Assembly (NCBI GenBank): GCA_037157565.1
Contig: JAZHRO010000024.1
Span: 14,886,501 to 14,950,500, forward strand
Direction: 5' to 3'
From: Thalassia testudinum
Lineage: Eukaryota; Streptophyta; Magnoliopsida; Alismatales; Hydrocharitaceae
Length of the DNA: 64,000 nucleotides
The notes beneath the pieces were generated by a model. The model saw only the letters and a program-made list of their open reading frames with translations, was not told the DNA's origin and did not search any database. Both the position numbers and the translations under genes were made by a program. This document shows positions 20,961-34,414 of this stretch, piece after piece. Position 1 is the stretch's first letter. Each line of letters begins with the position of its first letter.

Positions 20961-23043
20961 GCCAATGTCTGGACCAGTATCTGCTTTTATCGATTTCTAA
21001 GTTTCGTCACAAACTCCTCAGGATGAAGGCTAAGGGTGGCTACCATTCCAACTTCTCATATAATGACTTTTGAAAGTTCTTTTAGCAATTTCATTTTTCC
21101 CTATGGAATTTAGAATCTAAACTTTTGGCTACCTCATCCCCGTTTGCGGGGACTCGAAAACTTTGCTAACTAGCGAAGATGTCTTTGGCAGGTATATGGA
21201 ATCGGATTGCTTGATTCTGCTCAGAAAAAGATAGCCCGTGTGTTAGAATTATGCATATGGCAATGATGTTTTTGGTATTTTTTTCATTGATTATGTAAAT
21301 TTCTACTGCATGAAGTTTAAAAATTTTTTTGATAAGAGAAGGAAAATCTTCACCTAAGTGAAACAAAAAAATGTCTCACAAAGGTCTAAGAAAAAATCCA
21401 TTAAAGAGCCATTAGAGGACAAGGCAAAAGTTTAATATTCCAAGACCCGTTTGATTTGTAAAGGATTAGATAGATTTAGATCTAGTAGTCTGGCTAAGGA
21501 AATATACCAATAGCTAGATACTTCAGCCGAGTCAACCATATAAATCCAACATATCCAACTAAAGAAATAGATGGATAGATAAATGTTCTAGTCGACAACA
21601 AGGTCATGCAAACAGACGAATAAGCCTATTTAGTAGATGCCAATCGGGTAGCAGTTATAGCATCCGTTCATCGTCACGATCCTCGAGAAATGTAGGTAAG
21701 GTGATATTTTGACCAACCATTATGATGAGATCCCGAAGATAACAAAGTGCTATCAATGCCCACGTTACGAGAAAATTATACTGCATAAGTGGGTTGTCAC
21801 TCCCAAATGGGGGCAGGCGCTCAAGTGAGGAAGGGTGAGAAAAGAAAGTGTTATCGTTGTACTCTCTAATTCTTGACACTTGTTGCAATTTCGAGGACCT
21901 ACATATCCTTCCCAAATGTACACCTTTTACATGGTAGAATTGGATATCAGATTTGGTGTGTCCTCGTCTGATTGTCCATTTAGCATCTTACACGAAAGGT
22001 CCAGTTCTTGACCTTCAGACCCAATAGGACCTAAAAGGGAGGACTCTGGATCAATTTCAGCAACAGTCAAGAAATTTAAATACCATATGCTATACCATAT
22101 TTCATATTTTGTTCTGCAACGAATTTCAAGTGATCAACTTGTGCACTTTTTTTTTTTTTTTTTGTCCCTTTTTGGATTCCTTGCATGTTGTTCGTTCCTT
22201 CGTCACCATGCAATAGATTTCATGTTGTTATTTCCTAATATCATGTCGAGAACCAGTTTGCATTAAGCATGCACTGTCAGACGCGAACCCAATTCTATAA
22301 TCAAAAAATTCCTCAAAAAAATGCTTCCCAATTAAGGGTTGCACGTGGTTCTGTTCTTGGATTAGGATTTTTACCAATCAAAGTAGAGGTCGTGTTGCCA
22401 TAGAGTCCAATAATTAAATACATAACCATGTGGAGGAATAGCTTTTCTGGTTGAGGATCGATCCTGCATTCCAGGTGTACGATGTTTAATAATTAGAGCT
22501 CCGTTCCAATTCGATGGGTTTGCTATTATCATTTGAGTCAGATCGAAATAACCTAATCTCCAATCGGCACAATCGTGAGACAAATATCCAACCTTGACAG
22601 GGGTTGCAAGTGGCCTTAGATGAGAAACGATTATTTTGCGGCAATTTGCATAGAAGTTCTTGAACTTATTTTCAAGTCGAATTTCATTTCCAAAAACTAG
22701 ATTTCTTGAACTTTCAATTATCAAACATTCTAAACGTAAGGATCCACGTCTTCAAAACCATCTATACGTATTGATTTATACAACGTGGACCACTGCACTT
22801 TATAATTTAACGATAATCAAAATAAAGTTTCGACGAGTATAAATTTAAATATGATTCATGTACCTATGTCTGCGTAATTGATTTTGGACACTTCAAAAAA
22901 AATTTTATTTCCCGTAAGGAATCCACGATTCTGTTACCTAATGTTTGATGGAGTGAGTTGTAGATTAAATTTTTGTTGTTTCGGTGGATAATTTTCTATA
23001 GTTTCTCTGACGTTACACTAGTTCACTTTTGCACTGTTGTGAG
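20961..23043. other. Unassigned spacer
   Basis: No gene or repeat is recognised. It contains a poly(T) run at about 22147-22163. Short ORFs are scattered on both strands without family resemblance. Confidence 0.4.
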
Positions 23044-23400
23044 CCTTGTTTGAATGATAGGTAGAGTTTCTTAGAATTTAAGATGAGATAAGTTTTAGTA
23101 GTGTTGGAGTAAGTGGTGAGAGTAGATGTAATAAGTGAGTAAATATATTATACACTTGTAAATTGATATGATTTAAATATAGAGTGGAGAGTTGTAGTTT
23201 ATTTATTTTATATTTATATTGGATTATCTTTTTATTATTGTTTGGTTGGAAAATGAAGTGAGTATAAATGAGATGTGATAGGTGACTTAATATATTGTAT
23301 ATGGATATTTGAAATGATATTTTGACAATATTCATGACATTGTACATCCTATCCTTGTCACCTTACATAATCACCCTTCTTATCCCTCTTCCAAACAAGG
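23044..23400. mobile_element. MITE-like element with CCTTGTTTG terminal inverted repeats
   Basis: The left end CCTTGTTTGAATGATAGG and the right end (reverse complement) CCTTGTTTGGAAGAGGGATA form imperfect terminal inverted repeats enclosing 357 bp of AT-rich non-coding DNA. The length and AT content fit a non-autonomous DNA transposon. A 3-bp TTG repeat lies close to both ends, but the target duplication and therefore the superfamily are unclear. Confidence 0.6.
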
Positions 23401-23624
23401 TTGTAGGCCCTTTTTGCCTCTTTTTAGACGTACTGTCACGTTGTGTATGTATGAAATTGTGTAGCAACTTATACATCCATATGCATGAAAATGAAGGATA
23501 TATAATTGTAGTAGTTATATTTTTATCCATAGGAAGGTAGATTTTTGAGTAAAACCACTTATATTTTTGTGGCACTTGAGATAAACTACAAAGGTATTAC
23601 TTGAAAGAAAAATGCTACATGTAC

Positions 23625-23709
23625 ACGGGTTTGTACATCAACTCACAGACCCCCCCTCCCCCCATATTAAAGAATAGGGGGTTTCTTTGAGTGAGGTGTA
23701 CAAACCCGT
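23625..23709. mobile_element. 85-bp foldback element with 13-bp inverted ends
   Basis: ACGGGTTTGTACA and its exact complement TGTACAAACCCGT bound the segment. Within it, a C-rich run (about 23648-23661) and a later 'gggggtttc' run can pair in part. It is short and has no ORF. It resembles widespread small plant foldback MITEs, but the family is not identified. Confidence 0.6.
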
Positions 23710-26700
23710 TTACCAAGCGTCCTACTTGAAAATGGTGAAGGATTTTTACACATAAGCCCCTATAATTTTGGAATATTACGTATACATCCTTGTATTTTTT
23801 TATTATTACTGAAATACCTCTCAAATTCTCTCTCTGTTAATATAAATGTCCCTTAGTTAATAACCGTCGGGTTAACTTGCTAACGATGGACTAATGAAAG
23901 GATATATTTATTATTGGAAAGATGACGTGAGGAGTATATCTATAAAAACAAAAAATATAGAGGTATATACGTAATATTCAATTATTACAAGAACATATAT
24001 GTAAAAGGCCCATAAATTAAACATATCAATTCACTCGTGGTAACTAATTAACCTAATAAGTAATTAGTCTTCTTATAGGTAATTATTCAACCATCGAATC
24101 AAATGCCTATGTCTACTTAAATCTTCCCATAAGTAATTAATCTTCAACAAATGCAACCTTAACTAGGCAACCAAGATTCCTAAATTCATGGATGAAGTTC
24201 AGTGACTTCTACGTAAAACATGTATTATTATTCAATCACCTAGTCTTTAGACACACATGGAAGGATGACATTGTAGATGGTGAAGGTGATGATGTAGAGT
24301 GCAAGCGATGTGCCTAAAAGGCCATCCCGTGCTTCTCAGAACATGGTGATGATGTAGACACACATGGAAGGATGCTAACCCCCCGTGCTTCTCACCATAT
24401 GTACAACACCTCATTTCCCTAACTAGGGTAGAACACAAGGCCATGGTAGTGAAGGAAAGGGAAAGCCTACCAAAGATCTAAGTGGATCGATCATTGGGAT
24501 TTGTGAAAAGGTATAAAAATGTATGTTGTAATACATTTTACGACACATGCGGTCAGAGTTCACATTTTATCGCAGTATGTGATGGATCCACACTTAAAAA
24601 CACATCTCATTTTTTATTGGTATGTTTTAATTTTCAAATCATTTTTTATAGATAAAATTTACTTTCCACTCATAGGTGAAAATTAAAATTACTTTCAACT
24701 CATAGGTGAAAATCAAAATCATTTTTCACCTATAGAAAGACACAACACATGGATGCATTTTAATTTTCTACCAGTGTACTTTGATTTTTCACCAGTGAAA
24801 AATCACCTTCCACCTATAAGCAAAGGTCAAGACATATCGATGTATTTTGATCTTTCATCAATGAAAAATCACCTTCTAAATTAAAGATTATTTTCTATCA
24901 GTAGAAAATTATTTCAAACTTATGTATTTTAATTTTTCAACTAATATAATTTAATTTTTTAACTTCTTCATCCCATATATTAACTTCTGACATTAGGGAT
25001 CATTCTATGCATTAACTTTTTTAACTCGTCTGTTACATAATGCATTCCTACACATCTTTTGTAACCCGCATCCTCGAGGTTCTGTGCAAATGCACGAGGA
25101 GGATCCTTGATTTTAAGAAATTTCTTAAGGTCTGGACATCCATCTAACATTCCACTTCCTTGAGAAAATAGCCATTAAGTAATGGGACTTGTTCCGGAAT
25201 TAAATTGAACTTTTAAATTTGAGGGATTATATTTAAATTTGAAATTAAGTTTTCGATTTGCATGCGATCACCGTGGAGTTGTTTGACAGGAGGAATTAAA
25301 AACAATTATAAGAGAAATAAAAAAAAAAATGAAATGAGGAGAGGAGTTAGATATCTTTTGTTTTAAATAAAATGTCAAAATTAAATTGAGTTTTTAAAAA
25401 AACAAGTTTCACATCATAAAATTGTAAGAGATAAAAAAAAGTATAAAATAATGTTACCTTTAAAATAAATTATTTTTTAAATTAAACATCAAATTTCAGA
25501 AATGCTCCAAACAAAGAATCTGGAGGTTTCATCTTTAATTAATTTTTAGCCTCGTAATTTCTATCACAACCTTTTAGTTTTGGGTTGGAATTCTCTCCCT
25601 GTATATTGATAGAACCCCTTAAAAAGTAAACTTTTCCTGCTACTTCTTTTTGGGAAAAAGGTAACTGCTTTCTTTTACTAATTAACTTCGATTAAGAGCA
25701 TGGGGCCCTCCTGGATGCGGACAAGAGGACAAAGGCAAACCAAAGATGAGGAGAACCATATTCCCCCAACATCCTTAGCCGAAAATCTTCGTGTCTGCAA
25801 CGTTTATAGGTGATCGATTAGGCGTTAGGGGGAAGGTTAGAGGGGGCCCAAAGGTGTATCTTTTGCTCATGTTTGTGCATACATTTCTTTTGTGCTTTGA
25901 GGACGAATTGATGCCCGTGTCCTGCAGTGTCTTTTGACAAGTTTTTGACGTGACTAATTTTTAGCCCCTGTTTTGGTGTGATAATATAAAAATTAAAATT
26001 ATATCAAAATTTTACTAATAAAAATTAATATAATAAATAAGAAAATAAATAAGTAAAGAAATATACATTACAATATGTATTAATTTCAACGTATGTATTT
26101 TGATTTTTTATTTATTAAAAAATGATGATTTGTTTAGAATTTTAAATTAAGAAAATTAATTTCAATAAATTTACAACCAATTAAGGTCTTGCTGCATTGT
26201 TTACATTAAAAATAAGGTCTCCTTGTAATTAGCAAGTAAGATGTAAACTTTGTGTTCTCATTATTTACGATTATAATTATTATTTAGTATAGAAAATAAA
26301 TAGTTTTATAAGTATCCCCATAAATAATCTTCTTTATAATAATTATTATAGATTATATTAAAGGGATTGATCCCATATTTTTAGTATAAAAGAAATAAAT
26401 CTTCTTATAAATTAAGATATTTTTTTTTATTATAAAATAAATGTATTAAACAGTGACAAATGTTTCGTTTATCTTTATAATTATTTATCCCTATACTTTT
26501 ATAATGATTATAAAGAAATATCCTATAATTATTAAGAAGATTATTTATAATAAGTATAAAAGTATAGAAGAAATAAAAGATTGTAATAATTATTATTTAT
26601 TGTATTGTAAAGAAAATCCCTATTGTAGATTGTATTATTTATTGAATTGTGAAGAATAGGTTTTGAAATTCGAAGCATGCCAATATAATCTATTGAATTT

Positions 26701-27085
26701 GTAGAGAATTCCCAGTAAAGAAAAACTTTTGAAATTACATTTACAGGGAATTTCGATCCGAGAGGCAACAGTCGAATATGCGATCAGCCAACAAAAAATC
26801 GTCAACGGTAACCAGCTGTACCAGACATATATATGTATAAAATTGTGCAACAATATATAAATAATAATTTCTCGTTCCACAAAGTGAATGCACAATCTAG
26901 TGAACAATAGATCGTTGACTTAACCCCTTATGAGCTTTAAGCATATATATTGATACGATGTATGTGTCAAACATCATGATCTTGTCTTTTGGCCTCCATC
27001 TCAGGGTTAGTTTATCTAGGGAGATAAGAAATTTATGTTAAAAGATATAAAATTAATATTATTTTTTATTTTTTTATCCTTACAT
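23710..27085. other. Unassigned AT-rich spacer with minor repeats
   Basis: No gene is recognised. A diverged direct duplication around 'agacacacatggaaggatg' occurs at about 24250 and 24357. Between about 24640 and 24960 there are several near-copies of 'cataggtgaaaatcaaaat' and its reverse complement, probably a decayed foldback. Positions 26280-26640 are almost pure AT. Confidence 0.4.
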
Positions 27086-27704
27086 GATGGATTGAGAATT
27101 TATGTCCTTACAATGAGTTGCTCTTGAATGAGCACCTAGTTCTGATGTAAATGTCACATAATTCTAAGTGTTAGTTTATTTGAGGAGTTAATCTTAATTA
27201 ACTCCTATTTATTTGAGAGGTTAACTCGCATGATCATAACTTAGATTTGAGGTCCTTAACATAAGTTTGGAGGGGCATTAGCAAAAACTCGTGTTAACTT
27301 TGTATCTCCACCCCCCACCACACACGCACCTAAACCTCAATTTTTTTTTACTTGAATTGTCCTTAACACCTGTTCAAATAAATGTCACAAGAATTAATAA
27401 TATAGGTTAACACTAATTCAAGTAAAAAAAAAATTGGGGTTTAGGTGTGTGTGTGGTGGGGGGTGAAGATATGAAGTTAACACGAGTTTGGCTAACGTCC
27501 CTCCAAACTTATGTTAAGGACTCCAAATCCAAATTATGATCATGCGAGTTATCCTCTCAAGTAAACAGGGGTTAGCTAAGGTTAACCCTTCAAGTAAAAT
27601 AACACTTAAAATTATGTGACATTTGCATCAGAACTAGATTTATTAGGTGCTCGTTCGAGAGCAACTCATTGTAGTGAGATAAATTCGCAATTCAACCCAA
27701 TCTG
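27086..27704. repeat. Long inverted repeat (foldback hairpin), arms of about 275-290 bp
   Basis: The left arm runs about 27086-27358 and the right arm about 27415-27704, with a 56-bp loop. The arms match along their whole length by eye with scattered mismatches: 'caatgagttgctct' pairs with 'agagcaactcattg', 'catgatcataa' with 'ttatgatcatg', and 'acctcaattttttttt' with 'aaaaaaaaattggggt'. A transcript from either strand would fold into a long hairpin. No ORF or transposase. It is either a long-TIR foldback transposon or an inverted duplication. Confidence 0.85.
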
Positions 27705-29704
27705 ATGTTAATTGATTAGGTAGAGAGGATTTGATCTATATACATCCAAGGGAGTTAGGTTGAAATTCTCCCAGCATACCAAAATCTAGATTGGATTAGA
27801 TTGAACTCAATCTTGGTTATCCAACCCGCAAGTTGCAACAATCCTTCAAGTTAATATTGAGTTATTGACCAGAATATCATTTTGGTAAGTAGGTGGAATT
27901 GTGAAAACGAAAACTTCTTTTGTGAGTGATGGAATTTCTTACATGGTATGTATATATATGCACACACCATCCAAACTTGTCTTCCATATTGTTTCCCACT
28001 AGACCTCATGTCTCGAGAATAAGGAACTCAGAAGCGAGTTGAGCAAAGAAATACCGACAACTACATTTGATCTTCTTAGTTGTGAAATTTCAAACCCTCA
28101 AGATGTATTCGAATTCCAAACCCCAACCTTAATTTCCAAGAAAACCAAATTGGAATCACCACCCTTAATTACCAGCCCCATGAACTTTAGAATGGTGAGG
28201 TGCACGTGCATTGAACTGGGTTTTCGTTGGAATACCTTTTACCCATTCGCACCAGAAGAATATGCCATATATTAATTCTATGGTAACCAACCAGATGTCA
28301 TATTTCCAACACCACTTTCTCAAAGCATTCTTGGTCCACCGCCCTCCATTCCCCCCACAAACAAGTCAATTAATTCCACCTTTATCAGCGTCACAGTCTG
28401 ATCACTACCAAATTAAATCCAGCAAAGACTAATTAAAAGAACAGCCAACTTCATGACCCACAAAGAAGCACATAAATGTCAAGAAATCATCTCGGGAGGA
28501 GAAGGATGATGGAAGGACAGAATAATAAGGACTTTATTCTAAAGAGATGTCACATGCATTTGACATTGATTTGGATGGTAAAAAATTTCCAACCATTGAA
28601 TGCCGACATCACCTGTAAGGACGAAGGTTTAAATTTACCTATTTGATGGAGTTAATCTAAATCATATAAGCTTTGCTCATAGAAGTGTAATCACAAATTA
28701 AGTGCACGGATAAGCTAATTCTAAGAGGGAGGTCAAATAAAACATTCATTCGCTAGCTAACTTGGTTCGTGCTTGTCTTGATTCAGAAAGCCTGGTAGGT
28801 TTCGTGTTATGTATCCTATAATTCAGAGAGGTAGAGCTTCAAACCTAGTGAAGAGGGAAAGATCATAATTAATCGAGAAATTGTATTCTATTTTCTTCTG
28901 ATCAGTAGATATAGCTTCTGCAATGTTTGCTAGAAAGTGATTGTCGTCCGTGATTTGGGTGTTCACTCCAAGTGGAGGGATTGTGCAATGACACGAGGTC
29001 CATGAGCATTAATTATCATCTAATCGGTGCCGTGTAAAGGTTCTTAAGGGGAAAAAAGTGTGATTGTCTATATGGAATATTACTCTGGAATTTGGTGCTA
29101 ATTCCAGGCAAAATCGACATCTTATGCCGTTCCCACATCAAGTTATGTATGTACGGTCGTACACATCACATGTTGCATTGTGGTGGTTAGCGACAACGCC
29201 AATCGATTCAAAGGACCGCCTTATTCTCTTCCTTTCGGGCTGTAGTAACCGATTTGCTTCGAACACTTTTGGCAGTCCAATTAGTCGATGCTGTCCATAT
29301 CGAATCTAGCTGGCTTTAATGTTGCTTATATTATTAGGGAGCTTATGGGTGAAGAGTGTGGATAATGGCAAGGACACGATTGTTCTCCATTGAATTAATG
29401 GGTCAAAAGTGAGATCATGAAGTCAAGAAGTACAAAAAGGGCGAAAAAGATGCCATTATAGGAGGGAATTTTCTTTGGATCCCTTGGTGTAATTTTGATA
29501 TATTGGTACGTATTTCCCATGGAAAAACTTATAACCTATTCATCCTCTCTCCTCTCCCACAAATAATGTTTTTTTTTTTTTTTTTTTTGGAATAGCTAGG
29601 TCGTGATATGATGATTTAATTATTAAATTTATTATTTATTTAAGCATTTTAGTCTTTGACTAAAGAATCGTAGTTAAGTCACAGGGACCAAGCTATGATA
29701 AAGC
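27705..29704. other. Unassigned spacer
   Basis: Ordinary AT-rich sequence without recognised genes. A poly(T) run of more than 20 bases lies at about 29569-29589. The longest ORFs (about 70-80 codons) show no family resemblance. Confidence 0.4.
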
Positions 29705-30948
29705 CTTATAAATATGTGACACCAAACCAATTAATTAGAGACCAACTCTAATTCTCAAACAAATTAGTCGTGACTTACTAAACTCACAAGTTGGCTTAGG
29801 GTTCGTGGATCGAACATCTAGGACCCTTAATCGAAGCTTACTAACTTAGGTTGCATCAACCCACATGTTCTAATCCTCAATTTAGGCCATGGTCATTGCC
29901 AATAACTAGTTTGTACTTTGTGCATTGCATGGTGTACTTTGTTTCTAAAATTTGCAGCTCTTTAAGAACATGTTCATTTTAACTATGAAAATATGAATAG
30001 AATTAAGAAAAAATATTTTTAAATTTAATGGTTAACCTTCTTTGTTTTTTTTTTTGCAAGGTTGAAATCTTCATTGATGGAAACAAAGCATATCACATCA
30101 TAGCATTGCACTCTCAACGAGGAAACCTCGTCTCCCCAAAATAAGGGGTAACACTCACCCAAAGGTGAAACAAAACACATTAAAGATGACATAACTCAAC
30201 TTGCTATTGTTTTCCACACAATAGATAATGAATCACGTTATCAAGCGACGTCGAAGATTTTGTGTGAGACAAGAAAAATCAGTAAGGATAGACTGGTCAA
30301 AGGCTTGATTGTGTTACGCACTATCACAAGCGTGACCCATTCATACAAGAACAAACAAGAGAGAAAAAAAAAAAAAAGATGACCTAACTTTACACGTAGC
30401 ACAAAGCACAACCACAGGAACAACAGAGCACTACCATCACCCTCAACCTTGCAAGCCGTCATAGCAGTCACCGATCAAGGGTGCTGACCGGGAGATCCCA
30501 CACAACTCCACGCCCGACAACGAAGAGATAATGCACTATTGGATGACGAGCCAGAGCTATGCAGTCGCTCCACGGGCCAACCGTTCGACAATGGTAATCA
30601 ACGACACCCGCAACGATGCCACCAACAACCAGGATGAACAGTGGCCACACTCCTCCCACACGTGCACAGCAAGCGCAGCAACCCTTAATCCCACGATGAC
30701 GACACTGGCGAAGGGGAAGACTGGCTGCCGCCGACGCAATGAGAAACGGGAGCACGATAGGCTCTGCATGTTGAGTTGCAACTTTGCTTGGAATAGAAGA
30801 AGGTTAGGGGAGGAAAAGGGGAGGTCCGGCAAAGTAGGGGGTGGAGGGTTCCGTTCAGCCAACATCGACCAACCGAAGCCCCAAGATATGGGTCTTCTTA
30901 TTTTCACAGGACGGTGTCGGGTGGTGAGGAAAGGTTCAAGGGTCTTCT
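29705..30948. repeat. Dispersed repeat R1, copy 1 (1244 bp)
   Basis: Matches 34415-35658 in the same orientation over its whole length, about 90% identical by eye, with mostly transition differences. The left part is AT-rich and begins cttataaata. A T-run at about 30045-30055 followed by 'gcaaggttgaaatcttcattgatgg' looks like the poly(A) tail and 3' end of a minus-strand retroposon. The right 500 bp are GC-rich. Open frames exist on both strands, but their starts and ends differ between copies, so I call no protein. The type of element is unknown. Confidence 0.75.
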
Positions 30949-31428
30949 TATAATTTCTTATACAATTTTTGGTTTTTACTCCCTCCCCGTGAAACTGAAA
31001 AGTTTTCGTTTTCCAATGTACATCTTTCAACGAGCGGCAAATTTACGTTATTTGTTAAAACTACAATAATGTCCTTGAATGTTTTTGAGTATTCCCTTAT
31101 TTTGTGTAAACTTCAATAAGAAATGACTACCATTATTAATCACGTAACTTGTCCATGCGGCAACAGGAAGAGGGGAAGGAGATGGAAGACGATGTTCGTT
31201 GTATTTTTAACAGAAAATAAAAAATATTTCATTGCAAGGGAAGATCCCAACGTAAGAGACGTAACTAAGAGGGGAAGAAAAGAGATAGAGAATCTTCATC
31301 TATGAAGGGAAAAATATACCTTGTAGAAATGAGGGAACTCAAAACATAAAAATAAGATAAGAAATAAAAGAAAAAGAAAAAGACAATGCTCTTAGATCGA
31401 GAATCGGATAATCTTTCGAAGGAGATAG
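30949..31428. repeat. Dispersed repeat R2, copy 1
   Basis: Matches about 41600-42075 in the same orientation. It opens with 'acaatttttggtttttactccctcc', a phrase reminiscent of the Stowaway-type MITE end CTCCCTCCGT, and includes 'gaagaggggaaggagatgg'. The copia LTR at 31429 interrupts it: 'gaaggagatag' here corresponds to 'gaaggaggtcg' in the other copy. No ORF of note. Confidence 0.7.
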
Positions 31429-33172
31429 TGTAGGAATCGCCCTACTAGGAGGGGGTGATGTAATAAAATGTGGAATAGAATATAAATAATTTCACAAAAA
31501 AATTCAATCACACAATGTACACAATTATTTTTTAGTGGAAACCCAAACCGAGTGAAAACCACTACCTAACCCTCTCGAGTTAGGATTTTCCGATCAACCA
31601 AGTTGATCAAATCCACTAGACGAATCACTTAAACGAGGGTGCTTCAACCTCAATTACAACCACGCTACAAGTGCGAGGGTAACGTTCCTCAACCCCTTCT
31701 CTTCACGAGAAGGATTTTATTCCACGAAGGAAACGGGAATTCGCAAAGCGAATACCCAACCAAATAACAAAGTAAAATAACAAATATAGTTCTATAGAGT
31801 CAACAAAGATTTGAACCTAGCTTCTATAGGAATTAAGAAACTCCTCTTTGAAAGGAATGCGTCGAATCGATGACGCAGGTGCGTGAGCCACGCGACGGCG
31901 CAACATCGCTCTCGTGAACTACGGCGGGAGAGCGGGTGCGCAAAGGCTTGATGCTCTTAAGATGTAGAACTTGAGCTTTGAGAGCAAGAGCTTTTCTTGG
32001 ACACAAAAGAGTGTGAAAGTGTGTTACTAGGTGTGTCTTAGTGTCTCTTGGTGTCTTGTGTGTTTTTTTGGGTGTATCTTTGTGTGCAAGAGGTTCCCCT
32101 CTATTTATAAAGGCCTTAGAAAAGCTTTGGAAGGCTTTGGAAAGCTTCCATAACCGTTGGGAGCAAAGTCCAAGAGAATCAGGCCGAAATCAGGAACAAT
32201 GATTGCACTGATAGGGTTATCAGACGTCTGATCCTGGCATCAGACATCTGGAAAATCACTTTAAGACGTCTAGGAACAACATCAGACGTCTGATTTTAGG
32301 CGGGTTTCTTCCTGACTTGAATCAAATCTAAACAGGGCTCTAGTGCAAGTCCATCAGACGACATACAGGACGTCTGGCACTATGTCTGGACGTATGGAAA
32401 CCTACTTTTTCTGCGGGAATGGATTTCCAAGCATTGCAACGACTAGAAAATCTCTGAGAAGAGATTTTGGGTTAGCCGAGGCAAAACGGTCATTTATCGG
32501 ACGTCTGGAAAGGCTTAAGGACGTCTGATAAGGCTCTAACGGTCAGATCTTCAGTGTTTGCTAAGCCAGCCTAACGGTCCACTAACTAGACGTCTGGCAA
32601 AATCATCAGACGTCTTCTAAGACATCTAGACTAAAGTCTGAACGTCTGATTTCATCAGACAGAACTAGCTAAGTCCAGCCTAATTGTTATCAGATGTCTG
32701 AATCAATAATCAGACGTCTTAAAACCCATTATCAGACGCCTGTTTTTAGAATTAGACATTTGAAAAGGTTGTTTGAACCCTATATTGGTTTTCCAAGTTT
32801 TCTCCAGAAAACCTAAGTATCCTAGGGTTGTGCCGGTATTCTTAAGACTACTGTTAGGGTACTTTGGGGCTCTTTAACATGATGTTCTAAGGAACAAAAA
32901 AGAACAAGGAAATAAAGACAAGAGTACATGAAAGAAATAAATAGAATTCTATCCTATTCTTCTTGTCCTTCCATCTTCAATCTATTGCTCCTCGCGAATC
33001 TCCTCTGTTCTCCATCAAGCTCCTCCAATCCATCCTGAATGTGAGCTCGAACTCCGTCTAATCACGTATCCATTTGCAATTGACCTGAAATCTAATTCTC
33101 CAAGTGCAAATGTTAAATGACACGTGTTTTGTTATCATCAAAACAAATGATCGTGATGCTCTAGCACCAACA
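31429..33172 (-). mobile_element. 3' LTR of a SIRE/Maximus-like copia element, minus strand
   Basis: On the minus strand it starts TGTTGGTGCTAGAGCA at 33172 and ends GGGCGATTCCTACA at 31429 (1744 bp). It matches the LTR at 49249-50938. The minus-strand TATA box is at 32102-32110 (TATAAATAG). About nine intact GACGTC palindromes lie at 32223-32718, upstream of the TATA box in the U3 region. Because the internal region is on the right and a polypurine tract abuts 33173, this is the 3' LTR. Confidence 0.9.
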
Positions 33173-33470
33173 ATCTCCCCCTTTTTGATGATGACAAAAC
33201 CATAATAATGCAAAAAAAATCCTCCCCCTTTTTGATATTATCAAAAAGGTTTGATTGATTTTAAATTTCCTATAACCCCCCTTAAAACATGCTCTTCTAT
33301 GAATTTCTTTTAACAAGAGTAATGTCCTCCCCCTTTTTATAACAACAAGATAGCTATTATTTTTCTCCCCCTTACTAAAGGAAATTTAGCTAACTTGCAT
33401 CTCCCCCTTAAAAATTTACAATTAGCTCATAATATTTTAACTCCCCCTATCTAAATGATTATGATAAAAA
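33173..33470 (-). other. Multiple polypurine tracts of the copia fragment
   Basis: On the minus strand AAAAAGGGGGAGAT directly precedes the LTR, and further 'aaggggga' type tracts recur at about 33219-33234, 33272-33291, 33327-33336, 33364-33376, 33398-33410 and 33440-33448. Several near-identical polypurine tracts before the 3' LTR are typical of SIRE/Maximus elements. Confidence 0.75.
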
Positions 33471-33497
33471 GATAGGGTAAAGAATTTTTTACCTCAC

Positions 33498-34414
33498 CTA
33501 CCATGGCCAATAAAATGGCCCAAATGGTGGTGGTGGATGCCACATCGGATGGGGCTCCCATCCATAACTTGGAGGCCCGGGCATCAACGTTGGTCTCCAA
33601 TCTGGCGGTCGACATGCGGCGGGTCCATCATTTGTTCGTCGTCTCGTCGGTCTTCTTGTTCTCCTCCTTGGTCTATTACTTGATTCTCCCAACTCGAGTT
33701 GACCAGCCTTGAGCTTGTAGGTCCAGTCCTTCGTGTTGTAGTTATCCCTGAAACCTACAAAACAAGATTCCAATTCTTTCTTCAATATCCAAGTGAGCTT
33801 GGATCCGGATCTGTTAGCGGGTCTCTTTGACGGAGATCCTTTCTCACCTTTAGGGCTATAAAAATTATCTACTTTGTTGATTAATTTGTTAGAGTTTTCC
33901 CTAAGACATACGATTTTTTTTTCTATAGTATGCATCTTAATCTTTAAATCACATATTTCTAACTTTAAACTATCATTTTTTTCAATTAATTTAGTATTTT
34001 CATTGATTAAATTTTTATTTTCTAATAATATGTTATTATCCTTAGGACTAGTTTCTATGTCCTTAAGTTATTTTTCTAACCTATCATTTTCATTTTTAAG
34101 AAAAGTAAAGTTCTTTTTAATGCTTTTGTTTTCTATTCTTAATGATTTACTAACATCAAATAGTTCATTAAAAGTTTCTTGTAAATCGAAATTTACCTCG
34201 TTGTCGGAGTCGCTTCCGCTTTCGTTGTCGCTTCCTCTGGCCATGAAACCAAAGCAAGCGGTTTCTTCTTCTATAGACTTTCCTTCTTCTTCTTCCTTTG
34301 AGCTCGAATCGTCCCAAGTGGCTTGGAATGCCTTCTTTTTAGATTTCTTCTCCTTTTCCTTCTTCTTCTTCTTTTTGAGAAGAGGGCACTCTGATCGTAG
34401 GTGCCCTTTCTTTT
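33498..34414 (-). pseudogene. gag: gag-derived ORF of the gag-only SIRE-like family (truncated copy)
   Basis: Reading on the minus strand from 34414: remnant of a zinc knuckle (KGHLRSECP), a Lys-rich stretch, the ETACFGFMARGS segment, a long Asn/Lys/Glu coiled-coil region, a TAA at 34070-34068, then further coiled coil, GSKLTWILKKELESC, and an Arg/Pro-rich tail ending FGPFYWPW with a stop near 33498. The N-terminal capsid part is missing because the R1 repeat begins at 34415. No protease, integrase, RT or RNase H lies between the tail and the polypurine tracts. The same layout, including the TAA, is seen at 50996-52129. Confidence 0.8.

Noticed and set aside
30557..31030. 157-codon minus-strand ORF
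   Set aside because: It spans the R1/R2 junction at 30948, so it is a chimera of two repeats rather than a gene.
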